A DNA stretch of 5,596 bases from Candidatus Peregrinibacteria bacterium (lineage in GTDB: Bacteria; Patescibacteriota; Gracilibacteria; Peribacterales; Peribacteraceae): contig JACQCJ010000099.1 in assembly GCA_016201685.1 (NCBI GenBank), positions 1 through 5,596 on the forward strand, given 5' to 3'. Under the pieces are notes generated by a model. It saw only the letters and a list, made by a program, of their open reading frames with translations. It did no database searches and had not been told where the DNA came from. Within the stretch, counting starts at the first letter, position 1. Each line of letters starts with the position of its first letter. Positions 1 to 5,450 of this stretch are shown here, in pieces. A program made the position numbers and the translations under genes.

Positions 1-272
1 AAAATATATACATTCTTCATGGTGCCGATGCTTTCAAGGAGCACGGGGTAAGCGGATCCCTCTGTTTGAATTTGGCCTTTTCGGGCTAAAAAAAACGGGT
101 GGCTCACGCTCACCCGCAGAATGACAGAACCCGCTCGAAGCGGCTCTCATCCTACGGGTGGTCGCGGTTCATCATAGGGCGCAGGGCAGTCTAAGATCTG
201 AAAAGGAGAGGGTCAAGGAGAAAGAAAGCAATTTGGTAGCCGAGGCAATGATGTAGGCATTAGGATGCTTGT
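1..272. other. Intergenic region, no supported gene
   Basis: I see no convincing coding region here. Short open stretches run in from the left edge on the plus strand, stopping at 51, 89 and 124, and a possible minus-strand start at 20 runs off the edge, but none has a recognisable product. The region holds a leftward intrinsic terminator (88-116), a 5-bp hairpin with a three-base loop (CCGCT 131-135 with AGCGG 139-143) and a purine-rich run (200-232). A poor promoter-like pair, TTCATC (168-173) and TAAGAT (192-197) with an 18-bp gap, lies upstream of the 273 gene; I do not call it a promoter. Confidence 0.6.
88..116 (-). terminator. Rho-independent terminator, minus strand
   Basis: Read on the minus strand, a 7-bp stem (CGGGTG paired with CACCCG at 111-116 and 96-101, plus one G-T wobble) with a 7-nt loop is followed directly by eight Ts (A run at 88-95 on the plus strand). 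This is the classic GC-rich hairpin plus U-tract. It could end the rpoB transcript, about 510 nt beyond the rpoB stop codon, in which case that transcript would run antisense through the 273-548 gene. It could also end an unrecognised RNA starting between 120 and 270 on the minus strand. The hairpin and T-run are visible; which transcript it serves is inference. Confidence 0.72.
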
Positions 273-548
273 ATGCTTGCACCTGAACAACAGCCTGAAG
301 AAGAACTGGAGAGATTGTTTCAGAAGTGCAGAACATTCATGCGTCGACTCTCTGGTGGCAGAGAAACAGATGGGTTCCCACACAATCGTGACGAATTCGT
401 TGCCTGGCTCAATAGCTTGGATCCGGCAACCCGTGATGACACACTCAACGATTTTGAACGAGGATACGATGGTTGCGTTGCTCAAGGAGAAAAGGGAGTG
501 GCAGCGGTGATTGCGAGGTACGATGAGGAAGAACGCGCAATGCACTGA
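273..548 (+). CDS. Small acidic hypothetical protein (91 aa)
   Basis: Unrecognised 91-residue protein. The ATG at 273 is favoured because AGGA (262-265) lies 7 nt upstream. An overlapping ATG at 265 in another frame gives a less protein-like product. The sequence is hydrophilic and looks mostly helical, with about 20 Asp/Glu against 12 Lys/Arg. It has two cysteines (19 and 68), a central segment EFVAWLNSLD (41-50) and an acidic DEEE cluster near the end (84-87). There is no signal peptide or membrane segment, so it is probably cytoplasmic. Codon choice is less GC-biased at third positions (many GAA, ACA, GAT, TTG, CGT) than in rpoB, suggesting weak expression, recent acquisition or a fast-evolving gene. 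It is convergent with rpoB, with a 77-bp repeat-rich gap. Length, start signal and composition support coding; function is unknown. Confidence 0.6.
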   Translation: MLAPEQQPEEELERLFQKCRTFMRRLSGGRETDGFPHNRDEFVAWLNSLDPATRDDTLNDFERGYDGCVAQGEKGVAAVIARYDEEERAMH

Positions 549-559
549 TTCGACGGCTG

Positions 560-600
560 AGCGGTTCATGTGATGAGTTGCACTGACTCACTGAACCGCT
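560..600. repeat. Bulged hairpin between convergent genes
   Basis: AGCGGTTCA (560-568) pairs with TGAACCGCT (592-600), and after a single bulged T (569) GTGA (570-573) pairs with TCAC (588-591). This gives a 13-bp stem with one bulge. The 14-nt loop contains a further AGT/ACT mini-stem (576-578 with 582-584). It lies 26 nt beyond the rpoB stop and 12 nt beyond the stop of the 273-548 gene, so it could protect or end both messages. No T-run follows on either strand, so it is not a standard intrinsic terminator. Confidence 0.6.
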
Positions 601-623
601 GAATCATTGAACCGCTGAATCAC
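584..623. repeat. Tandem 8-bp repeat, five units
   Basis: Five consecutive octamers fit TGAMYCRY: TGACTCAC (584-591), TGAACCGC (592-599), TGAATCAT (600-607), TGAACCGC (608-615) and TGAATCAC (616-623). The TGAACCGC-TGAATCAY pair is therefore duplicated with a 16-bp period. An exact inverted copy of TGAACCGC lies at 561-568. The array ends 2 bp before the rpoB stop codon (626-628). It is a short minisatellite-like array; a role in transcript ending is possible but not shown. Confidence 0.8.
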
Positions 624-625
624 TG

Positions 626-3600
626 TCATGCGTCCTCCATCGCCTCCTCGCTCACGGCATCCGCCATCTCCGCTTTGGCCGTTTCGCCGGAGGCCTCGAC
701 TTCCTCCCCTTCTTCGATCCCTGCGACGATCTCGCCGGCTGTCTCCGTATCGGGCTCCTGGAGTTCGGAGATTTGATCGACGTCTTGGGCGATCTCCGCC
801 GCCTCCACTTCGGCTTCCACGCGCGAGGTCATCTCCACCTTCTCGATGACGCCCTCGTCGATCGTCACTCTCTCCTCGGGAGCCACTTCATCCTTGAACT
901 TGAGGAGCTCCACTTTGAGTCCGAGCGCCTGGAGTTCTTTGACGAGAACGTTGAAGGATTCGGGGATGCTGGGACGGCGAATGCCTTCGCCCTTCACGAT
1001 CGACTCGTAGGCCTTGCTGCGGCCGATCACGTCGTCGGATTTGATCGTGAGCATTTCCTGGAGGGTGTAGGCCGCGCCGTAGGCCTCGAGCGCCCACACC
1101 TCCATTTCACCGAAGCGCTGTCCTCCGTGCTGGGCTTTGCCGCCGAGCGGCTGCTGCGTGACGAGGGAGTAGGGACCCACGCTGCGGGCGTGGATTTTAT
1201 CCTCGACCAAGTGGAGAAGCTTGAGCATGTACACCATGCCCACGGTCGTCTCGTGCGCGAACGCTTCGCCGGTGCGCCCGTCGAAGAGCTGGACTTTGCC
1301 GGATGCTGGGAGCTTGGCGATCTTCATGAACGCGTCGATCTGCTCGGTGGAGATGCCATTGAGCGGCGGAGTCGCGATCATGATGCCGAGCGCCTTGCAC
1401 GCCCAGCCGAGGTGTGTCTCGAGGATTTGGCCGATGTTCATGCGGGAGGTGACCCCGAGCGGGTTGAGGATGATGTCCACGTGCGTGCCGTCCTTGAGGA
1501 AGGGCATGTCTTCGCGGGGAACGACGCGGGCGACGACTCCTTTGTTGCCATGGCGTCCGGCCATTTTATCACCCACCTGGATTTTTCTCGTCTGCGCGAC
1601 GAAGACTTTGATCTGCTTGATGACGCCCGTGGGGAGTTCATCGCCCTCCGAACGGTCGAAGATGTGCACGTCGACGACTTTGCCGCCGGCCCCCCCGGGG
1701 AGCCGCAGCGAGCTGTCCTTCACGTCTTTGGCCTTGTCGCCGAAGATGGCTTGCAGAAGACGTTCTTCGGGGGTCAGTTCCGTCTCGCCCTTCGGCGTGA
1801 TCTTGCCTACGAGGATGTCTCCTTCATGGACTGTGGCGCCGATGCGAACGACCCCGTCCACTCCCAAGTCTTTCAGTTTCGTCTCGCCGACGTTGGGGAT
1901 GTCTCTCGTGACGATCTCGGGGCCGAGCTTGGTGTCGCGGACATCCGTGATGTACGACTCGATGTGGATGGAATCGAAGTGGCCTTCCTGGACGATGCGA
2001 TCGGAGATGATGACGGCATCCTCGAAGTTGTACCCCTCCCACGAGAGGTAGGCGACGAGGAGATTCTGGCCCAGTGCCAGTTCACCGTTCTCCACGGCGG
2101 CGCCATCCGCGAGGCTCTGGCCCCGACGGACGGTGTCGCCGCGTGCGACGCAGGGGCGCATGTTGAAGCAGGTTCCTTGATTGCTGCGGACGAAGGTGTG
2201 GAGCTCGTACGTCTGCTTGCGGCCGGAGCGGTAGACGACCGAGACCTCCTGGGCGTCGGCGGCGGTGACCTCTCCGTCTTCCTCGGCGAGCACCGCATGG
2301 CCGGAGGCGCGTGCGGCCAGACCTTCGATGCCCGTGCCCACGAGCGGCGCGTGCGGGCGGATGAGCGGAACCGCCTGGCGTTGCATATTGGTGCCCATGG
2401 AGGCGCGCGTGTTGTCGTCGTGCTCCAGGAAGGGAATGAGCGCGGTGGAGATGGAGAGAATCTGGCGCGGGGAGACGTCGACGTGGGTCACATCGCGCAC
2501 GTGCGCGAGGAGCGGCTCGCCCGCCTTGCGGGAGGAGACGCGGGTCGTGAGGAATTCGCCCTCGTCGCTGAATTTGATCTGCGCCTGCGCGATCGTGAGA
2601 TGGCGTTCCTGCTCGGCGTCGTTGTAGATGATCTTGTTCGTCACATACGCGCGCACCGGGACGGACTGCATGCCCGCCTTCTTGAGAACTGAAATGACCT
2701 TGCGCGCAATTTCTTTCGTCTCCACTTTCTCCCCTTCCTTGAGGATCACTTTGCGGCCGTCTTTCACGATCACATCGATCATGCGACCGTAGACTTTATC
2801 CGGCTCGAAGGGGACGGCGTGCTTCACTTCGCGGTACGGCGTCTCGAGGAAGCCGTACTCGTTGACGCGCGCGAAGCCAGCCAAGTGAACGACGAGACCG
2901 ATGTTGGGACCTTCCGGCGTGGCAATGGGGCAGATGCGGCCGTAGTGGCTCGTGTGGACATCGCGGACGTCGAAGCTCGCCCTCTCGCGGGAGAGGCCTC
3001 CCGGACCCATCGCGGAGAGGCGGCGCTTGTGGGCGAGTTCGGCGAGAGGATTGGTCTGGTCCATGAACTGCGAGAGCTGCGAGCTCGCGAAGAACTCGCG
3101 CATGGCGGCGGTGATCGGGCGGCAGTTGATGAGCTGGGTGGGGGTGACGGTCTCCAAGTCCATGACGGTCATGCGGTCTTTGACGATGCGCTCGGTGCGC
3201 ACGAGACCGACTCTGTACTTGTTCTGGACGAGCTCGCCCACCGACCGGACGCGGCGGTTGCTGAGGTGATCGATGTCGTCGGCGACGCCTTGACCGTTAT
3301 TGAGCCGCACGAGCTCGCGGAGGATCTCGAGGAAATCGCGGATCTGAAACACGCGATGGGCTTCGTCACTGGGAGTTGCGAGGTTGAAGCGCCGATTGAG
3401 CTTGTAGCGCGCGATGTTTCCCATGTCGTACTTCTTGAAATCGAAGAAGAGCGAATCGATGAGCTGCTTGGCGTTCTCGGGCGTGGCGAGGTCGCCCGGC
3501 CGGATCTTGCGGTACACGCTCTGGTAGGCTTCTTCGACGGTGTGCACGGAATCTTTGTCGAGGGTCGCGAGGATGTAGTCGTGATCCGGACTCGTCACGT

Positions 3601-4642
3601 CCTTGAAGAGATCGAGGATGTCTTTGTCGGTCGGATACCCGAACACGCGCAAGAGTTGCGTGATGGGGATCTTGCGCTTGCGATCGATTTTGCAGCTGAT
3701 GATGCCCCTGCGGTCGGTTTCGATCTCCAGCCACACGCCGCGCTTGGGGATGATCTTCGCCGCGTGGTACTTGGGGTGATCGGGCATCTGCGAGAAGAAC
3801 ACGCCCGGCGAGCGGACGAGCTGATGGACGACCACGCGCTCGATGCCGTCGACGATGAAGGTGCCGTTCTCGGTCATGAGGGGGATCGATCCAAGGAAGA
3901 CGTCCTGCTCCTTGATTTCGCCCGTCTCCCTGTTAATGAGCTGTACGTGACCCTTCATGGCCGCCTCGAAGCTGAGATTCCTGCGGCGGCAGGTGTCGGG
4001 GTCGTACTTGGGGGAATCGAACGAGTGCCCGAGGTTCCGCAGCTCCATCTTCTTGCCCGAGAAGTCGGTGATGGGGCTGATCTCCTCGAGCAATTCCTTG
4101 AGGCCTTCCATGAGGAACCACTTGTAGCTCTGGATCTGCATCTCGATGAGAGAGGGCACTTCGGCGGCACTCTCTTCATCCACGAGGTACGCGCGTCCGT
4201 CCTCGATGCGGTGGATGCGGATCTCCGCCGGGAACGACTGCGCGATGGACGGAATGCGGCCCAAGGAGGGAATGATGTGCGCGTTGAGGGCGGGGAGCAC
4301 GGTGTCATCAACGTGCATCTGGTACGGGCGCTTGGGAACGGAAATGATCTTCCTCGGCACATCCGATTTCTTCTCCTGCTGCCTGGGCGATGGTCGCAAC
4401 GAAAATCCGCGCGAAGGCCGGGGGGCTTTCTTCAATAGCGCTTTGGGGGCGGGTTGCGGTTTCTTCGCAAGGACGGGATTGGCCGCAGGGGCGCTCTTCT
4501 TCGCCGAAAGCACTTTTTTGGCGACCTTCTTGGGGGGCGACTTCTTGGAGAAAAATTTCTTCACGACCTTCTTGGCAACAGGCTTCTTGGAGACGGGCTT
4601 GTGAGCCTTCGCTTTGGATTTGATCTTCTTCTTGGATGCCAT
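626..4642 (-). CDS. rpoB: DNA-directed RNA polymerase subunit beta
   Basis: Catalytic beta subunit of bacterial RNA polymerase (1338 aa), which with beta' forms the active centre. Landmarks, numbered from the ATG at 4642: start of the canonical fold at VPSLIEMQIQSYKWF (162-176); MTENGTFIVDGIERVVV (256-272); rifampicin-binding region at 519-549, with D528, H538 and S543 matching E. coli D516, H526 and S531; PEGPNIGL (576-583); GYNFEDA (870-876); GDKMAGRHGNKG (1024-1035), carrying the lysines matching E. coli K1065 and K1073; GGKAQHGGQRFGEMEVWALE (1167-1186). The large E. coli insertion between the FED and KMAG motifs is absent. An in-frame GTG at 4705 would add 21 residues that do not look like protein, so ATG 4642 is chosen, although no Shine-Dalgarno precedes either. 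Odd points are the basic N-terminal extension, the acidic C-terminal tail, A574 where E562 is normally conserved, and no rpoC or rplJL beside it. Identity is certain; the exact start is likely. Confidence 0.97.
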   Translation of the reverse strand: MASKKKIKSKAKAHKPVSKKPVAKKVVKKFFSKKSPPKKVAKKVLSAKKSAPAANPVLAKKPQPAPKALLKKAPRPSRGFSLRPSPRQQEKKSDVPRKIISVPKRPYQMHVDDTVLPALNAHIIPSLGRIPSIAQSFPAEIRIHRIEDGRAYLVDEESAAEVPSLIEMQIQSYKWFLMEGLKELLEEISPITDFSGKKMELRNLGHSFDSPKYDPDTCRRRNLSFEAAMKGHVQLINRETGEIKEQDVFLGSIPLMTENGTFIVDGIERVVVHQLVRSPGVFFSQMPDHPKYHAAKIIPKRGVWLEIETDRRGIISCKIDRKRKIPITQLLRVFGYPTDKDILDLFKDVTSPDHDYILATLDKDSVHTVEEAYQSVYRKIRPGDLATPENAKQLIDSLFFDFKKYDMGNIARYKLNRRFNLATPSDEAHRVFQIRDFLEILRELVRLNNGQGVADDIDHLSNRRVRSVGELVQNKYRVGLVRTERIVKDRMTVMDLETVTPTQLINCRPITAAMREFFASSQLSQFMDQTNPLAELAHKRRLSAMGPGGLSRERASFDVRDVHTSHYGRICPIATPEGPNIGLVVHLAGFARVNEYGFLETPYREVKHAVPFEPDKVYGRMIDVIVKDGRKVILKEGEKVETKEIARKVISVLKKAGMQSVPVRAYVTNKIIYNDAEQERHLTIAQAQIKFSDEGEFLTTRVSSRKAGEPLLAHVRDVTHVDVSPRQILSISTALIPFLEHDDNTRASMGTNMQRQAVPLIRPHAPLVGTGIEGLAARASGHAVLAEEDGEVTAADAQEVSVVYRSGRKQTYELHTFVRSNQGTCFNMRPCVARGDTVRRGQSLADGAAVENGELALGQNLLVAYLSWEGYNFEDAVIISDRIVQEGHFDSIHIESYITDVRDTKLGPEIVTRDIPNVGETKLKDLGVDGVVRIGATVHEGDILVGKITPKGETELTPEERLLQAIFGDKAKDVKDSSLRLPGGAGGKVVDVHIFDRSEGDELPTGVIKQIKVFVAQTRKIQVGDKMAGRHGNKGVVARVVPREDMPFLKDGTHVDIILNPLGVTSRMNIGQILETHLGWACKALGIMIATPPLNGISTEQIDAFMKIAKLPASGKVQLFDGRTGEAFAHETTVGMVYMLKLLHLVEDKIHARSVGPYSLVTQQPLGGKAQHGGQRFGEMEVWALEAYGAAYTLQEMLTIKSDDVIGRSKAYESIVKGEGIRRPSIPESFNVLVKELQALGLKVELLKFKDEVAPEERVTIDEGVIEKVEMTSRVEAEVEAAEIAQDVDQISELQEPDTETAGEIVAGIEEGEEVEASGETAKAEMADAVSEEAMEDA
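629..892 (-). other. Acidic C-terminal tail of RpoB
   Basis: Residues 1251-1338 lie beyond the usual end of the beta fold, which closes around LQALGLKVEL (1238-1247). They carry 31 Asp/Glu and 4 Lys/Arg, with many Ala and Val and short EE steps, and are probably disordered. Acidic C-terminal tails occur on some Firmicutes beta subunits, including B. subtilis, so the kind of tail has precedent. This one is long and is paired with an oppositely charged N-terminal tail. Confidence 0.8.
4376..4642 (-). other. Basic Lys/Ala/Pro-rich tail of RpoB
   Basis: Residues 1-89 of RpoB contain 30 Lys/Arg and no Asp or Glu, in repeating KK-, KKV- and KKP-type steps with many Ala, Pro and Ser. The composition resembles histone H1 C-terminal tails and bacterial H1-like proteins. 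Typical beta subunits have only about 25-30 residues before the SLIEMQIQSYKWF-like motif, but here there are about 161. Residues 100-161 look less repetitive and may be ordered. The reading frame stays open and third positions stay G/C-rich, so this is probably coding rather than untranslated leader. Binding to DNA or RNA is inferred from charge alone. Confidence 0.75.
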
Positions 4643-4737
4643 AGAAAAGGAGAAGGAAGAACAGACCTGACGCCCGAGGACGCAGGAGAAAACGGGTCGC
4701 AGCACTCAAAACACAATCGAAAGCCACCGCGAAATGT
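4643..4737 (-). promoter_or_regulatory. rpoB 5' leader with pyrimidine tract
   Basis: If transcription starts about 7 nt past the -10 element, near 4737, the leader to the ATG is about 95 nt. The 19 nt just before the ATG (4643-4661) are all pyrimidine on the mRNA except one G-free purine-free run, reading TTCTTCCTTCTCCTTTTCT, so no Shine-Dalgarno sequence is possible there. I found no strong hairpin in the leader. An S1-like or single-strand-dependent initiation mechanism is an inference. Confidence 0.5.
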
Positions 4738-4743
4738 AGAGGA

Positions 4744-4771
4744 ATTGTAGGGAAACGGGGGGGGAGGTCAA
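4744..4771 (-). promoter_or_regulatory. Sigma-70-type promoter for rpoB
   Basis: On the minus strand, TTGACC (4771-4766, 5/6 match to TTGACA) and TACAAT (4749-4744, 5/6 match to TATAAT) are separated by 16 bp. The predicted start is near 4737, an A on the minus strand. Eight consecutive Cs on this strand (Gs at 4757-4764 on the plus strand) fill half of the spacer. It is the only strong promoter I see upstream of rpoB, and it implies that rpoB is transcribed on its own. Confidence 0.78.
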
Positions 4772-4786
4772 ATGATTTTTGGCGGG

Positions 4787-4809
4787 TTCGGAGTACCGAA
4801 TATCCGAAT
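4787..4809. promoter_or_regulatory. Possible operator between divergent promoters
   Basis: TTCGG (4787-4791) and CCGAA (4796-4800) form an inverted repeat with a 4-bp centre, and CCGAAT recurs directly at 4796-4801 and 4804-4809. The cluster lies between the -35 elements of the rpoB promoter and of the promoter for the small two-gene unit, where a shared regulator could bind. The units are short and could be chance. Confidence 0.3.
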
Positions 4810-4814
4810 CCTCT

Positions 4815-4841
4815 TTCACAAATACGAGAAAATGCTATTCT
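4815..4841 (+). promoter_or_regulatory. Extended -10 promoter, leaderless layout
   Basis: TTCACA (4815-4820, 5/6 match to TTGACA) and TATTCT (4836-4841) are separated by 15 bp. The -10 is preceded by TGC (4833-4835), an extended -10 signature that can offset a short spacer. Seven bases past the end of the -10 is 4848, the A of the next ATG, so the mRNA would start at or within a base or two of the start codon. The lack of any Shine-Dalgarno before 4848 fits this. Confidence 0.55.
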
Positions 4842-4847
4842 TCCGGC

Positions 4848-5018
4848 ATGCGCTATACGAAGGAACATGCCGGCAAATGGGTGGCGGTGAAGAAAGACAA
4901 GATCGTCGCGACGAGCAAGGATTTTGCACCGCTGCGGAAGAAAATCGCCAGCCGCAAGGATGCCGCAAGCATTCGCTATTCCTTGGTCCCGAAGGGCATG
5001 GTAACGGGAGTGCTATGA
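4848..5018 (+). CDS. Small basic protein, DUF5678-like (56 aa)
   Basis: A 56-residue protein with 14 Lys/Arg and 4 Asp/Glu. The central stretch HAGKWVAVKKDKIVATSKDF (7-26), followed by a short helix-like segment and an LVPKG ending (46-50), resembles from memory the DUF5678 family of small bacterial and archaeal proteins (pattern GKWVA, then K-x-V-A-x-G/S-K, then VP near the C terminus). No function is established for that family to my knowledge. An in-frame ATG at 4779 would add 23 residues that overlap the promoter, so ATG 4848 is preferred; it is the predicted first base of the transcript. Its TGA overlaps the ATG of the protease gene (ATGA, 5015-5018), so the two are probably translated together. 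The family call is tentative; coding is likely. Confidence 0.68.
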   Translation: MRYTKEHAGKWVAVKKDKIVATSKDFAPLRKKIASRKDAASIRYSLVPKGMVTGVL

Positions 5019-5440
5019 GATTCCGGTACACCGAATACGAGATGGGACGAGGGCAAGTCGTCTACCGACCGACTCTTCCCATGACGCTTGAATGCGGCAG
5101 CGTCCAAATTCCGGTCATCGACGCGCTCGTGGACACGGGTGCCGATCAGACGGTCCTGCCGCTCTCGTTCGCGGTCGCCTTTGGCTTTCGTTTCGATCTG
5201 AACCACGACGGCGAAAAATGTCATGGAGCGGGCGGAGGACATTTTCGCGTCTTCGCGTCACCTAAACCGATCCATTTCATACTCGAGCAAGAAGGCAGTC
5301 GGACCATCAGATGGACCGGGTCGGCCTGCTTCACGCTCCATCAGCCAACGATTCTCCTCGGCCACAAGGGATGCTTGGAGTATTTGGACATCGGCTTTCA
5401 CGGCAAGAAAAAAATCCTCGAAGTGCATCAAGCTGCATGA
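5015..5440 (+). CDS. Retropepsin-like aspartic protease (141 aa)
   Basis: Single-domain aspartic protease of the retropepsin type (clan AA). The active-site loop ALVDTGADQTVLP (37-49) closely matches the retroviral signature (HIV protease: ALLDTGADDTVL), with D40 as the catalytic aspartate. A glycine-rich GAGGG segment (71-75) could be the flap. TILLG (112-116) matches the second conserved hydrophobic-hydrophobic-Gly element, followed by a typical end with two beta-strand-like segments (LEYLDIGF, KKKILEV). At 141 residues with one DTG it would have to work as a homodimer. There is no signal peptide or membrane segment, so it is presumably cytoplasmic. ATG 5015 overlaps the upstream stop by 4 bp, and GGGAG (5006-5010) lies 4 nt ahead. 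No gag, polymerase or integrase genes are nearby, so it is a cellular homologue rather than part of a retroelement. The substrate is unknown. Confidence 0.85.
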   Translation: MRFRYTEYEMGRGQVVYRPTLPMTLECGSVQIPVIDALVDTGADQTVLPLSFAVAFGFRFDLNHDGEKCHGAGGGHFRVFASPKPIHFILEQEGSRTIRWTGSACFTLHQPTILLGHKGCLEYLDIGFHGKKKILEVHQAA

Positions 5441-5450
5441 AGAACAGTTA

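Noticed and set aside
1..20. Possible start of a minus-strand gene (MKNVYI...) running off the left edge
   Set aside because: Only about six codons are visible and there is no ribosome binding site, so it cannot be supported.
110..185. Resemblance to RNase P RNA (GACAGAACCCG) and to a T-box antiterminator (GGGTGGTCGCGG)
   Set aside because: The first is an isolated short match without the other conserved RNase P regions, and the second lacks the ACC of the TGGNACCGCG core and has no specifier stem or downstream tRNA-synthetase gene.
200..232. Purine-rich stretch sharing GAAAAGGAGA with the region before rpoB (4644-4653)
   Set aside because: Both are low-complexity purine runs, so the shared 10-mer is weak evidence of common function.
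265..510. Alternative plus-strand frame starting at ATG 265 (81 codons)
   Set aside because: It overlaps the 273 frame, lacks a spaced ribosome binding site and has a less protein-like composition; the AGGA motif is spaced for 273.
213..569. Minus-strand open frame (118 codons) opposite the 273 gene
   Set aside because: The product is rich in Cys, Phe and Ser with no coherent pattern, as expected for an antisense frame; the plus-strand 91-residue product looks far more like a protein.
584..623. CRISPR array
   Set aside because: The units are only 8 bp and directly adjacent, with no spacers.
773..2692. Long plus-strand open frame opposite rpoB (639 codons)
   Set aside because: It is the antisense shadow of a GC-rich gene. 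The product is rich in repeated Asp, Val, Arg and Ala with no recognisable domain, while the minus strand encodes textbook RpoB.
2819..4438. Second long plus-strand open frame opposite rpoB (539 codons)
   Set aside because: Same reason: an antisense shadow with compositional bias and no start signal or domain.
5015..5440. Retroelement or retrovirus-like insertion around the DTG protease
   Set aside because: No reverse transcriptase, integrase, long terminal repeats or target duplications are visible; single-domain retropepsin homologues exist as ordinary bacterial genes.
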